A stretch of DNA of 64,000 nucleotides from Nocardioides hwasunensis (GTDB taxonomy: Bacteria; Actinomycetota; Actinomycetes; Propionibacteriales; Nocardioidaceae), in the NCBI RefSeq assembly GCF_014779665.1, contig NZ_JACXYY010000008.1:186001-250000 (forward strand), read 5' to 3'. The position numbers and the translations under genes were made by a program. The first letter of the stretch is position 1. Each line of letters opens with the position of its first letter. Positions 15,946-25,992 of this stretch are shown one piece after another. Under the pieces are notes generated by a model. That model worked only from the letters and a program-made list of their open reading frames with translations. It had not been told where the DNA came from and made no database searches.

Positions 15946-16407
15946 ATGACCCAGCCCGGCGAGACCCCCCAGAACCCCCAGGACCCCTACGGCCAGCCTC
16001 CGGCCGGCTCCTACGGACAGCCCCCGGCCGGCGCCTACGGTGGCGGTTACGGCGGCGGCTCCTACGGTGGCGGGGGCGGCTACGACGGTGGCTCCTACGG
16101 CCAGCCCGGGGGCGTACCCAGCAAGGGCTTCTTCGGCGCGCTCTTCGACACGAGCTTCACGACCTTCGTGACGCCCATGATCATCAAGGTCGTCTACGTC
16201 ATCGGCCTCGCACTCATCATCCTCGCGACGCTGTTCTTCGCCGCGAGCGGATTCTTCGGCGACAGTCCCGCACTCGGCATCGTGACGATCATCGTCGGCC
16301 CCCTGGTCGGCCTGCTCTACCTGTGCCTGTTCCGGATGATGTGCGAGTTCTACGTCGCGATCACGCGGATGAGCGAGGACATCCACCGGCGCCTGCCCGG
16401 CGCCTGA
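15946..16407 (+). CDS. DUF4282-domain membrane protein with Gly/Tyr/Pro-rich N-terminus
   Basis: A 153-residue protein. The first 65 residues are low-complexity (QPPAGSYGQPPAGAYGGGYG and similar), then comes the DUF4282 domain with two membrane helices (VVYVIGLALIILATLFFAAS and a second at GIVTIIVGPLVGLLYLCLF) and a conserved C-terminal EFYVAITRMSEDIH. GAGGAGAG lies 5-12 bases before the ATG at 15946. Such proteins are frequent in actinobacteria; the disordered N-terminus may be a surface for protein contacts. The function is unknown. Confidence 0.85.
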   Translation: MTQPGETPQNPQDPYGQPPAGSYGQPPAGAYGGGYGGGSYGGGGGYDGGSYGQPGGVPSKGFFGALFDTSFTTFVTPMIIKVVYVIGLALIILATLFFAASGFFGDSPALGIVTIIVGPLVGLLYLCLFRMMCEFYVAITRMSEDIHRRLPGA

Positions 16408-16419
16408 CCCGCGCCCGGT

Positions 16420-17970
16420 TCAGACAGCGGCGACGGTCAAGACGATCCGCGCGCGCTCAGCGGGGGCCAGCCAGCGACGCCTCGCTCGGCGCAGCTTCCG
16501 CGTCGACCAGGCCAGGAACGGGACGGCCACCACCGCGGGCACCCACGCCCACGGCAGGGTGGAGAGGCCGGTGAAGAGCATGGCGGTCACGGTGGTGACC
16601 AGCGAGAGCTTGCCGGCGTACCCGGCCATCGCGGCGTGGGGGGCCGGGGTCGCGCGCGGCGAGGAGAGGTCGACGGAGTAGGGAGCGCGGACCGACCACG
16701 TCAGCACCGCGGAGAGCACCTGTCCCATGACGACCGCCCAGCAGCACGCGACCGCGACGCCGACGGTGAGCGGCGGCAGCCCGTTGCGCAGGAGCGCGAG
16801 CAGCACCGTCACGCCCGACACGGCGGCCATGCACTCGGCCACGACGAGGGTGCGTACGTCGAACACGTCCGCCGCGGAGACCGGCAGGGTCTCGCGCCAC
16901 ACCATGCCCTTGCCGTCGAGGCACCAGGCGTTCACGCCGAAGAGCAGGGCCGCGCCGCTCGCGGTGAGGCCGGGCAGCAGGATGACCGTGCTCCACTCCA
17001 GACCGGCGAGCAGGGCGACCAGGCCCGGGCCGATCCCGAGGACGAGCAGGCCGCGCCGCATCCCGACCGAGCGCCAGACCGAGCCCCGGTCGAGCCGGCG
17101 GAGCAGCGCCCGCTCGGGCGAGCCCCGGCGCGGCTCTGGCGCCGGACGCGCCTCGTGCACGCCCGACTGCACCCGCAGCTCCTCGCGCGGCGGCTGGGCG
17201 AGCGCCCACCGGGCCGGACGGGCGCCGAGCACCACGACCACGCCGGCGAGGACCAGCAGCACCAGCACCGCGAGCGGCCAGCGACCGGTCCGGGCGGCGT
17301 CGGTGAGCAGGGTCGTGGGCAGGGCCCGGGCCAGCGGTGCGAGGACCCCCGCGACCTGCAGGCCGGCCAGGGTCGCGACGACCGCACCCCCGACGACACG
17401 GACGGCGAGCACGCCGTGCGGAGTGCGCCGCACGCCCTCCACGAGCCAACCCACCGCCTGACCTGCGGCCGTCGCCAGGAGCACCCAGGCGACCACGACG
17501 AGCTGGGCGCCGAGGAGCCGGTCGGACGGCGTGACGAGCGCGGTGACAGCGAGGAGCGCCCACAGCTGGACCATCCAGGCGAGGTTGACCGGCGCGAGGA
17601 GGAGCGCGCCGAGGTGCTCGGTGACCGGGCTGACCGGGTGGACCGCGGCCTCGCTGCGCGACAGCAGCTCGCGACCGCCGCCGCTGCCGACCGCGGAGCC
17701 GATGGCCAGGAGCAGGAAGCCGACGAAGGCCGAGCCGAGGTTGCCCTGCAGCGTGGCCAGAGCCCGGTCCACCGCTGCCGAACCGGTCGCGCCGGCGTCG
17801 ACCGATGCGGGCCCGAGCGCAGCGAACGCGGTCAGCAGGAGGACGACCGCGATGCCGACGACGGTGGCGCGCGGACGGCGTACGGTCCCGGCGCGGAAGC
17901 GCACCAGGTGAGCGGTGTCGCGGACGGCGTCGGCCCAGCCGTCGCGGCGCGGCTCAGTCGAGGAGCGCAC
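16420..17970 (-). CDS. ABC-2-type transporter permease (putative)
   Basis: A 516-residue protein with about ten to twelve hydrophobic segments (for example ATVVGIAVVLLLTAFAALGP, LVVVAWVLLATAAGQAVGWL, AVLVLLVLAGVVVVLGARPA) and Arg-rich cytoplasmic stretches. No catalytic motif is seen. It follows an ABC ATPase, which it overlaps by 17 bp (17954-17970), so it is most likely that ATPase's membrane partner, an exporter of unknown substrate. The GTG at 17970 is the only good start. No similarity at motif level lets me name the substrate. Confidence 0.78.
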   Translation of the reverse strand: MRSSTEPRRDGWADAVRDTAHLVRFRAGTVRRPRATVVGIAVVLLLTAFAALGPASVDAGATGSAAVDRALATLQGNLGSAFVGFLLLAIGSAVGSGGGRELLSRSEAAVHPVSPVTEHLGALLLAPVNLAWMVQLWALLAVTALVTPSDRLLGAQLVVVAWVLLATAAGQAVGWLVEGVRRTPHGVLAVRVVGGAVVATLAGLQVAGVLAPLARALPTTLLTDAARTGRWPLAVLVLLVLAGVVVVLGARPARWALAQPPREELRVQSGVHEARPAPEPRRGSPERALLRRLDRGSVWRSVGMRRGLLVLGIGPGLVALLAGLEWSTVILLPGLTASGAALLFGVNAWCLDGKGMVWRETLPVSAADVFDVRTLVVAECMAAVSGVTVLLALLRNGLPPLTVGVAVACCWAVVMGQVLSAVLTWSVRAPYSVDLSSPRATPAPHAAMAGYAGKLSLVTTVTAMLFTGLSTLPWAWVPAVVAVPFLAWSTRKLRRARRRWLAPAERARIVLTVAAV

Positions 17971-18652
17971 GGTAGGCCTCGCCGGTGAGCTCGGCGGCCT
18001 GCATGGCGGCCACGCGGTTGCCGCCGCGCAGCACGATCGCGGAGCCGCACGCCTCGAGGGCGAGGTCGCGCAGGTGGGTCGAGAGCAGGACGCAGGCGCC
18101 GCGGGCGCGGGCGTCGGCCACGACCTCGAGGGTCGCCTCGACCCCGAGCGGGTCGACGCCGTCGAAGGGCTCGTCGAGGAGCAGCACGGACGGCTCGTGG
18201 AGCGCGGCCAGCACGACGCTCAGCCGGCGGCTCATGCCGTGGCTGAAACCACCGACGACGCGGTGGGCGACGTCGCCGAGCTCGAAGCGCTCGAGCAGGT
18301 CACGCCCGCGGCCCTCCCAGTCGTCCATCCGGCGCAGGCGGGCGCTGAGCTGCAGGTGCTCCCACGGGGTGGCGCGCGGCACCAGGCCACCGACGTCGGG
18401 GCAGTAGCCGACGACGCGCTTGACGCCGAGGGCGTCGGTCGCGGCGTCGTGGCCCGCGACGCGCACGTCGCCGGCGGTCGGCGGCACCACCCCGGCGAGG
18501 ACCTTCATGGTCGTGGACTTGCCGGCCCCGTTGCGACCGAGGAGCGCGGTCGACTGCCCGTGGTCGGCGCTCAGGTCGACTCCCGAGACGGCCTCGACGT
18601 CGCCGAAGCGCACGTGCAGGTCGCGGACGACGACGGCGGGGGGCTGGGTCAC
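17954..18652 (-). CDS. ABC transporter ATP-binding protein (CcmA/drug-export type)
   Basis: A 232-residue ATPase. Walker A GRNGAGKST at about residue 40, signature in FSHGMSRRLSVVLAAL (a degenerate form of LSGGQ), Walker B VLLLDEPFDGVDP, and the switch His in LLSTHLRD. The GTG at 18652 starts the protein directly at the domain; upstream codons belong to non-coding space. The domain is of the kind paired with ABC-2 permeases. It couples to the permease by overlap. Confidence 0.88.
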   Translation of the reverse strand: MTQPPAVVVRDLHVRFGDVEAVSGVDLSADHGQSTALLGRNGAGKSTTMKVLAGVVPPTAGDVRVAGHDAATDALGVKRVVGYCPDVGGLVPRATPWEHLQLSARLRRMDDWEGRGRDLLERFELGDVAHRVVGGFSHGMSRRLSVVLAALHEPSVLLLDEPFDGVDPLGVEATLEVVADARARGACVLLSTHLRDLALEACGSAIVLRGGNRVAAMQAAELTGEAYRALLD

Positions 18653-18707
18653 CTGACGATTGTCGCCCGGTTCGCGCACGCGCGGGGGCGCTTTCGCCGG
18701 ACCCGCC

Positions 18708-20942
18708 TCAGGCGGGGAAGCCCCCGCCCGACGCGGCCAGGTCGCGGAGGTACGCCGTCGGGCGGAAGCGGTCGCCGTAGGCGTCGGCGAGCTCGTCGGC
18801 GCGGGCCAGGAAGGCGGCCAGCCCGACCGGGCCGACGCCGTGGCCGGCATCGTCGAGCGCCTGCCAGCCGGTCATGAACTGCGCGGCGCCGCCGGTGAGG
18901 GCGGGGAAGCCGATGCCCATGATCGAGCCGATGTTCGCCGCGGCCGCCGAGGTGATGACGCCCTCCTCGAAGCACGTCGCGGTCTCCAGCGCCTCGATGA
19001 ACAGCATCCGGTCGCGCACGTCGCGGATCGGCGGCTGCTGCTCGGCGACGGGGAACGTCTCGGCGAGCCCGGGCCACAGCGTCGTACGCCGCCCGGACTC
19101 GTCGTAGTCGTAGAAGCCGGCACCCTTCAACCGTGACGGGCGCCCGAGGTCGATCATCGTCGCGATGACGTCGCCGGCGGGATAGTCGCCGAGGTCGACG
19201 CCGTCACGCGCTGCGGCGTCCTCGGTGGCCTTGCGGATCTTGGCCATCAGCTCGAGGTTGAGCTCGTCGCTGATCTGCAGCGGCCCGACCGGGAAGCCGG
19301 CCGAGGTCGCGGCGCGCTCGAGCGACACCGGGTGGACACCCTCGGCGAGCATCGTGAGGCCCTCGTTGATCTGCGTGCCGATGACGCGCGAGGTGTAGAA
19401 GCCGCGCGAGTCGTTGACCACGATGGGCGTCTTGCGGATCTGCTGGACGACGTCGTAGGCCCTGGCCAGCGCGAGGTCGGACGTCTCCTCGCCGCGGATG
19501 ATCTCGACCAGCGGCATCTTGTCGACCGGGCTGAAGAAGTGCAGCCCGATGAAGTCCTCCGGGCGGTCCACACCCTCGGCCAGCTCCGTGATCGGCAGGG
19601 TGGAGGTGTTGGAGCAGAGGAGCGCGTCGGCGTCGACGTGCGGCGCGACCTCGGCGAACACCTTCGCCTTGAGCGACGGGTCCTCGAAGACCGCCTCGAT
19701 GACGAGGTCGCAGCCGGCGAGGTCGGCGGCATCGCCGGTCGGCGTGATGCGGCCGAGGATCGCGTCGGCCTCGTCCTGCGTGATCTTGCCCCGCTCGACG
19801 CCCTTGGCGTTGAGCCTCTCGGTGTAGGCCCTGCCCCGCTCGGCCGCATCGAGCGAGACGTCCTTGAGGACGACCTGCATGCCGGCGCGGGCGCACGAGT
19901 AGGCGATGCCGGCGCCCATCATCCCGGCGCCGAGGACGGCGACCTTCGTGGCCGTCCAGCGCTCGATGCCCTGCGGGCGCAGCGATCCCGAGCTGATCGC
20001 CTGGAGGTCGAAGAAGAACGCCTGGATCATGTTCTTGGCCTGCTGGTTGACCACCAGGCTGGTGAAGTAGCGGCTCTCGATGCGCGAGGCGGTGTCGAAG
20101 TCGACCTGCGCCCCCTCGACGGCGGCGCTCATGATCGCGCGCGGCGCGGGGTAGACCGCGCCCTTGGTCTGCTTGCGCAGCAGCGCCGGGAAGGCCGGCA
20201 GGAAGTGCGCGAGCGCCGGGGTCCTCGGGGTGCCGCCGGGCATCTTGTAGCCAGCGCGGTCCCACGGGTTCTTCGCCGAGTCCTCGTCCTGGTGGGACAG
20301 GATCCACGCCTTCGCGGCCGGCACGAGCTCCTCGCGGGTCGGCACCACCGCGTCGATGAGGCCCTTGGCCAGCGCTCCCTGCGGGTCGAACTGCGTGCCC
20401 GGCATCAGCACGTCCATCAGGGCGGACTGCAGGCCCAGCATGCGTACGACGCGAGTGACCCCGCCGCCGCCGGGCAGCAGGCCGAGGGTCGCCTCGGGCA
20501 GCCCGATCTTGACCGAGCGGTCGTCGACGGCGACGCGGTGGTTGGTCGCGAGCGCGATCTCGAGGCCGCCGCCGAGCGCGGCGCCGTTGATGGCCGCGAC
20601 GACCGGGCGCGGGAAGGTCTCCAGCCGGCGCAGGCTGGCCTTGACCTCCTCGCCCATCGCGAAGATCCGGTCAGCGTCCTCGGGGGTCGCCGACATCATG
20701 TCCTTGAGGTTGCCGCCGGCGAAGAACGTCTTCTTCGCGCTGGTGACCACCACGCCGGTGACGTCGTCGACCTCGTCGTGGAGGCGCTGGACGGCCGCCT
20801 CCATCGACGCCTTGTAGAGGTCGTTCATCGTGTTGGCCCGGGCGGTCGGGTCGTCGAGGGTCAGGGTGACGATGCCGTCGGCGTCTCGGTCGTAGCGGAC
20901 GGCGCTGTGCTCGTCGGTGCGGGGGGTCTGGGTGTCAGTCAT
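18708..20942 (-). CDS. fadB: Bifunctional enoyl-CoA hydratase / 3-hydroxyacyl-CoA dehydrogenase (FadB/FadJ-like)
   Basis: A 744-residue beta-oxidation enzyme that hydrates enoyl-CoA and oxidises the 3-hydroxyacyl-CoA with NAD+. The N-terminal crotonase domain shows TVVITS-like text (GVVVTSAKKTFFAGGNLKDM), the oxyanion region NGAALGGGLEIALATNHRV and LGLLPGGGGVTRV. The dehydrogenase follows from about residue 330 with the NAD motif VLGAGMMGAGIAYSCARAG, the SNTSTLPITELA loop and GLHFFSPVDKMPLVEI, then two C-terminal helical domains. Its stop is followed by the ABC operon on the same strand. A family-B repeat pair separates it from the thiolase, but both are minus-strand and likely co-function. 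Confidence 0.92.
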   Translation of the reverse strand: MTDTQTPRTDEHSAVRYDRDADGIVTLTLDDPTARANTMNDLYKASMEAAVQRLHDEVDDVTGVVVTSAKKTFFAGGNLKDMMSATPEDADRIFAMGEEVKASLRRLETFPRPVVAAINGAALGGGLEIALATNHRVAVDDRSVKIGLPEATLGLLPGGGGVTRVVRMLGLQSALMDVLMPGTQFDPQGALAKGLIDAVVPTREELVPAAKAWILSHQDEDSAKNPWDRAGYKMPGGTPRTPALAHFLPAFPALLRKQTKGAVYPAPRAIMSAAVEGAQVDFDTASRIESRYFTSLVVNQQAKNMIQAFFFDLQAISSGSLRPQGIERWTATKVAVLGAGMMGAGIAYSCARAGMQVVLKDVSLDAAERGRAYTERLNAKGVERGKITQDEADAILGRITPTGDAADLAGCDLVIEAVFEDPSLKAKVFAEVAPHVDADALLCSNTSTLPITELAEGVDRPEDFIGLHFFSPVDKMPLVEIIRGEETSDLALARAYDVVQQIRKTPIVVNDSRGFYTSRVIGTQINEGLTMLAEGVHPVSLERAATSAGFPVGPLQISDELNLELMAKIRKATEDAAARDGVDLGDYPAGDVIATMIDLGRPSRLKGAGFYDYDESGRRTTLWPGLAETFPVAEQQPPIRDVRDRMLFIEALETATCFEEGVITSAAAANIGSIMGIGFPALTGGAAQFMTGWQALDDAGHGVGPVGLAAFLARADELADAYGDRFRPTAYLRDLAASGGGFPA

Positions 20943-20967
20943 GGAAGTCCTTCGAGCTCGGCCCGCT

Positions 20968-21096
20968 GGTTGAGCAGGCGCGCCAGCGCCGTGTCGAAAC
21001 CATGGGCTCTTGAGTTGGGTTTGCTGGTCACGCTGATCAGGTTTCGACACGCTCGGTCCGGGCTTCGCAGGCTCAGCCCGGCTCGCTGCTCAACCA
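20968..21096. repeat. Inverted pair of family-B repeats between fadB and the thiolase gene
   Basis: Left copy TGGTTGAGCAGGCGCGCC... (20968-21001) and right copy GGTTTCGACACGCTCGG ... CTGCTCAACCA (21040-21096) are reverse complements in their outer parts, with about 38 bases between. The pair could fold as one large hairpin in the gap between two minus-strand genes. The right copy carries an extra GC-rich stretch in its middle. Confidence 0.75.
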
Positions 21097-21126
21097 CCGA
21101 TGAGCTGGCCTGAGCTCGTCCCTCGC

Positions 21127-22338
<1,212 letters not shown>

Positions 22339-22345
22339 GCCAGCG

Positions 22346-22374
22346 ATTGTGACACCATTACTGTCACAGTCCAA
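22346..22374 (-). promoter_or_regulatory. Thiolase promoter with perfect 7-bp-arm operator
   Basis: On the minus strand TTGGAC (22374-22369) and CACAAT (22351-22346) are 17 bp apart, and the -10 ends 7-8 positions before the ATG, predicting a leaderless mRNA. TGTGACA-N7-TGTCACA at 22348-22368 is a perfect inverted repeat placed between and over the -35/-10, as expected for a MerR-type regulator (encoded divergently). Confidence 0.7.
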
Positions 22375-22450
22375 CGGGTGTGTTCCGGGTCACGCCGAGC
22401 GGCGTCGGCGCGAATGGGCACCCCAGGGCCACGAGGGAGAGTATGAGCAG

Positions 22451-23029
22451 GTGGAGACCGAGGAGCTGCTGACGCTCGACGCGCTGACCGCGCGCACCGG
22501 GGTCAGCGCGCGCAACGTGCGCTTCTACACCTCGCGCGGGCTCGTCCCCTCACCCATCCGCCGCGGTCGCTCGGGCTACTACGGCCCCGACCACGTCGCC
22601 CGCCTCGAGCTGGTCCGCGAGCTCCAGGGACACGGCTTCACCCTGTCGGCGATCGAGAAGTACGTCGAGCAGATCCCGGCGACCGCGTCTCCGTCCGACA
22701 TCGCCCGGCACCTGTCGCTGCTCACCCCCGTGACCGGCGACCGCGACGTCGACGTCCCCGGCGGCCTGTCCGGCATGGGCATCTCGCCGGAGGCGTCCGA
22801 GGCGGTCGCCGACGTGTACGCCGCCCACGGCCGGCAGGTCGCCGAGGAGCTCTCGGAGATCGTGCGCACCATGGTCTGGCCGCAGTTCCGCGAGGCCGGC
22901 TACACCGCCGAGCAGCTGCGCGAGTTCATCCACCGGCTCAAGCCGCTGACGATCGCCGGGCTGGTCACCGCCTACGAGCAGGCGATCGACGCCAGCGCCG
23001 CGTCGTACGACGGCAAGCGGCCCGGGTGA
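22451..23029 (+). CDS. MerR-family transcriptional regulator
   Basis: A 192-residue protein. The N-terminal winged HTH of MerR is clear: LDALTARTGVSARNVRFYTS then GLVPSPIRRGRSGYYGPDHVARLELVRELQ in pieces, followed by a helix ending in a long alpha region (LSAIEKYVEQI). The C-terminal part has no metal-binding Cys pair, so the inducer is probably organic. AGGGAGA lies about 10 bases before the GTG at 22451. It diverges from the thiolase gene and overlaps the antiporter gene by 4 bp. It may control fadB/fadA, by position. Confidence 0.88.
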   Translation: METEELLTLDALTARTGVSARNVRFYTSRGLVPSPIRRGRSGYYGPDHVARLELVRELQGHGFTLSAIEKYVEQIPATASPSDIARHLSLLTPVTGDRDVDVPGGLSGMGISPEASEAVADVYAAHGRQVAEELSEIVRTMVWPQFREAGYTAEQLREFIHRLKPLTIAGLVTAYEQAIDASAASYDGKRPG

Positions 23030-24348
23030 CGAGCGCGGCGGTCTACTTCCTCCTCGGTCTGTCCCTGCTCCTCGCGACGGTCCTGCCCCACGTCACCCGG
23101 CGACTCGTCATCTCGCCACCGATGGTGCTGGTCGCCGTCGGCATGGCCATCGGCCTGCTCCCGCTCGGCGAGGGGGTCAGCCTCGAGCCCGAGGCCCACC
23201 GCGAGCTCATCACCCACGTCACCGAGCTCACCGTGCTGGTCTCGCTCATGGGGGTCGGGCTGGCGATCGACCGCACGCTCGACCTGCGGTCGCTGCGGTC
23301 GTGGCGCACCTGGTCGCCGGTCTGGCGGCTGCTGCTGGTCGCGATGCCGCTCACCATCCTCGGCACCGCGCTGATCGGCTGGTGGGTGGCCGGCCTGGCG
23401 CCGGCCGTCGCGCTCCTGATCGGCGCCGCGCTCGCCCCGACCGACCCGGTGCTGGCCTCCGACGTGCAGGTGGGCGAGCCCCTGACGGAGGACGTCGACG
23501 ATCCCGACGGCGAGGACGGGCCCGAGGCCGACGACGACATCCGCTTCGCGCTGACGGCCGAGGCCGGGCTCAACGACGGGCTCGCCTTCCCGTTCGTGCA
23601 CCTCTCGCTGCTGATGCTCGCGGGCGGGTTCACGCTGCTCGACACCGGCACCTGGCTCGGCTGGTACGTCCTGGGCAAGATCGCGATCGGCGTCACCGTG
23701 GGCGTGGGGGCCGGCTGGCTGCTGGGTCGGCAGGCCTTCCGTGCGCGCAGCGACCAGCTGCGGCTGGCGGACACGGGCGAGCCACTCCTCGCGCTGGCCG
23801 CGCTGCTGGCGGCGTACGGTGCGGCGGAGCTGGTCCACGGCTACGGCTTCCTGGCCGTCTTCGCCTGTGCGATGCGGCTGCGCGCCTCCGCGCACGGACA
23901 CTCCTACCAGCGCGCGATGCACGCCGTGGTCGAGCGCCTCGAACGTCTGCTGACCCTGCTCGTGCTGCTCGTGCTGGGCATGGCGATGACCCGCGGGCTG
24001 CTCCAGCACCTCGACTGGCGCGGGGTCGTGCTGGCGCTGGCGCTGGTGCTGGTGGTGCGGCCGGCGGCGGGGTACGTCGCCCTGGCCCTGCTGCCTCGCG
24101 ACCCGGACCGCGAGGGCGGCCTCGACCGCGGCGAGACGGCCGCGGTCGCGTTCTTCGGCGTCCGCGGCGTCGGGTCGCTGTTCTACCTCGCCTACGCCTC
24201 CAGCCACGAGCACCTGCCCGGGGAGCCGTGGCTCTGGTCCACCGTCGCCTTCGCGGTGATCGTGTCGGTGCTCCTCCACGGCCTCACCGCCACACCCGCG
24301 ATGGCCCGCCTGGACGCCCGGCGTCGCGCGTCCACCACCTCGGGATGA
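23026..24348 (+). CDS. Na+/H+ antiporter (CPA1/NhaP-like)
   Basis: A 440-residue multi-pass protein with about 12 helices. The family motifs are ALAPTDPVLASDVQVG at about residues 140-155 (the TDP core) and EAGLNDGLAFPFVHLSLL after an acidic loop (EDVDDPDGEDGPEADDD), which replaces the usual short link. Near the C-terminus AAVAFFGVRGVGSLFYLAYA is the conserved helix of CPA1 exchangers. It exchanges Na+ or K+ for H+ at the membrane. The GTG at 23026 overlaps the MerR stop, so the two are co-transcribed. Confidence 0.88.
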   Translation: MTSAAVYFLLGLSLLLATVLPHVTRRLVISPPMVLVAVGMAIGLLPLGEGVSLEPEAHRELITHVTELTVLVSLMGVGLAIDRTLDLRSLRSWRTWSPVWRLLLVAMPLTILGTALIGWWVAGLAPAVALLIGAALAPTDPVLASDVQVGEPLTEDVDDPDGEDGPEADDDIRFALTAEAGLNDGLAFPFVHLSLLMLAGGFTLLDTGTWLGWYVLGKIAIGVTVGVGAGWLLGRQAFRARSDQLRLADTGEPLLALAALLAAYGAAELVHGYGFLAVFACAMRLRASAHGHSYQRAMHAVVERLERLLTLLVLLVLGMAMTRGLLQHLDWRGVVLALALVLVVRPAAGYVALALLPRDPDREGGLDRGETAAVAFFGVRGVGSLFYLAYASSHEHLPGEPWLWSTVAFAVIVSVLLHGLTATPAMARLDARRRASTTSG

Positions 24349-24382
24349 GGCGGCGCCGAGCACCGGCTGGGAGAGTGGGCGC

Positions 24383-25297
24383 ATGTCGACTGTTCTCGTG
24401 ACCGGCGCCACCGGCTTCATCGGCCGCCGCCTCGTCCCTGCCCTGATCGACGCCGGTCACGACGTCCGCGCGATGACGCGGCACCCGGAGACCTACGACG
24501 GCCCCGGCGAGCCCGTCGGCGCCGACGTGATGGACGCCGACACCCTGGTGCCGGCGCTGGACGGCGTGGACGTGGCGATCTACCTCGTCCACTCCCTCGA
24601 CGACCCCGACTTCGAGCGCAAGGACGCAGACGCGGCGCGCAACTTCAGCCGGGCCGCGGCCGCGGCCGGGCTCCAGCAGATCGTCTACATGGGCGGGCTC
24701 GGCGACGACGACCAGCAGCTCTCGGCGCACCTGCGCTCGCGGCGCGAGGTCGAGGGCCTGCTCGGCGAGGACGGCGTACCGGTCACGGTGCTGCGGGCCG
24801 CGATCGTGGTCGGCCACGGCGGCATCTCCTGGGAGATGACGCGGCAGCTGGTGAAGAACCTGCCGGGGATGGTGGTGCCCAAGTGGGTCGGCACCCGCAC
24901 CCAGCCCATCGCCATCGACGACGTCGTGCGCTACCTCGCGGGCGTGGTCGGCAAGGACGCAGCGCTCGGCCGGGTGTTCGACATCGGCGGTCCCGAGCAG
25001 CTCACCTACCGCGAGATGATGCAGGGCGCCGCGAAGGCGATGAACGGCAGGTCCATCCCCATCGTCGTCCTGCCGTTGCTGACCCCCGGCCTGTCGTCGC
25101 ACTGGCTGGCGCTGGTCACCGACGTCGACGCCACCACCGGGCGCAACCTCATCGACTCGATGTCGACCGAGGTCGTGGTGAAGGACACCTCGATCCGCGA
25201 CGTCGTGCCGGGCGAGCCGTTGACCTATGACGAGGCCGTCCGTCGGGCGCTCCAGGAGCGCGCCGAGGCGCAGGAGAAGCAGGGCTCAGAACAGTAG
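24383..25297 (+). CDS. NAD(P)-binding protein, NmrA/atypical SDR type
   Basis: A 304-residue protein. The dinucleotide motif is VLVTGATGFIGRRLVPALID at residues 4-22, then YLVHSLDD and VYMGGLGDDDQQLSAHLRSR, a pattern of atypical SDR/NmrA-type proteins. The C-terminal part (GPEQLTYREMMQGAAKAM) resembles NADH-binding oxidoreductases of complex-I assembly-factor or epimerase-like kind. GAGAGT ends 7 positions before the ATG, so it may be leaderless. Its end overlaps the convergent CPBP gene by 12 bp. Substrate unknown. Confidence 0.82.
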   Translation: MSTVLVTGATGFIGRRLVPALIDAGHDVRAMTRHPETYDGPGEPVGADVMDADTLVPALDGVDVAIYLVHSLDDPDFERKDADAARNFSRAAAAAGLQQIVYMGGLGDDDQQLSAHLRSRREVEGLLGEDGVPVTVLRAAIVVGHGGISWEMTRQLVKNLPGMVVPKWVGTRTQPIAIDDVVRYLAGVVGKDAALGRVFDIGGPEQLTYREMMQGAAKAMNGRSIPIVVLPLLTPGLSSHWLALVTDVDATTGRNLIDSMSTEVVVKDTSIRDVVPGEPLTYDEAVRRALQERAEAQEKQGSEQ

Positions 25298-25972
25298 CGG
25301 CAGCAGGAAGAGCATCGACAGCGACCAGGTGACGTGGGTCAGGATCGGCGCGAGGATGCCGCCGCTGGCCCGACGCTCGAGCCCGCAGACCGCACCGAGC
25401 AGGATGGCGGCGAAGCCGAGCATCACGTTGCCGGTGGCCAGCGTCGCGACGACGTAGGCCACCGTGGTCCACAGGACGGGGTGGCGCGGGATCGCGGCAT
25501 ACATCGCGCCGCGGAAGAAGAGCTCCTCGGCGATGCCGTTGAAGAAGGTGATGATCGCCAGCAGCGTCAGCGACCCCTCGTCGGCGAACTCCAGGACCGA
25601 GGAGACATAGCTCGCCAGCGGCTCGATCTGGCGTACGACGAGCGCGCCGAGGACGAACACCCCGACCATCACCAGGCCGAGCAGGATCGGCGCGAGGATC
25701 GGGCGGACGAAGATCTCGGAGCCCCGGGCCATCCGGCCGAGGTGGAGCCGGCCCGAAAGGAACGCGCCGGCCGCCCACACGCCGGCGAGCACGATCGCGG
25801 CGACGTAGAACAGGTCGCCGCCGGGCGTCAGGCGCAGCGACCAGCCGAGCACCACAGCGCCGACGAGGACGACCGCGGCGGCCACCACCTGCCGTCGGCG
25901 CAGCGCCTCGGGGGTGTCGCGCTGGTCGCGCGGGACGACGTCCCACAGCGACTGGCGGATGAACGTGCGCAT
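25286..25972 (-). CDS. CPBP-family intramembrane metalloprotease
   Basis: A 228-residue protein with about six membrane helices. The CPBP/Abi motifs are FNGIAEELFFRGAMYA (the EExxxR part) and later ILAPILTHVTWSLSMLF, with the His of the active site. Such enzymes cleave substrates in the membrane or serve as immunity/processing proteases. The ATG at 25972 is chosen because hydrophobic segments follow; GTG upstream is less likely. It lies 20 bp after the GCS2-family gene, in the same direction. Confidence 0.85.
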   Translation of the reverse strand: MRTFIRQSLWDVVPRDQRDTPEALRRRQVVAAAVVLVGAVVLGWSLRLTPGGDLFYVAAIVLAGVWAAGAFLSGRLHLGRMARGSEIFVRPILAPILLGLVMVGVFVLGALVVRQIEPLASYVSSVLEFADEGSLTLLAIITFFNGIAEELFFRGAMYAAIPRHPVLWTTVAYVVATLATGNVMLGFAAILLGAVCGLERRASGGILAPILTHVTWSLSMLFLLPLLF

Positions 25973-25992
25973 GGGCACCACCCTAGGAAGTC

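Noticed and set aside
15305..15949. Plus-strand frame opposite the DUF6199-like gene
   Set aside because: Antisense to a protein with clear membrane helices; its own translation is low-complexity and lacks motifs.
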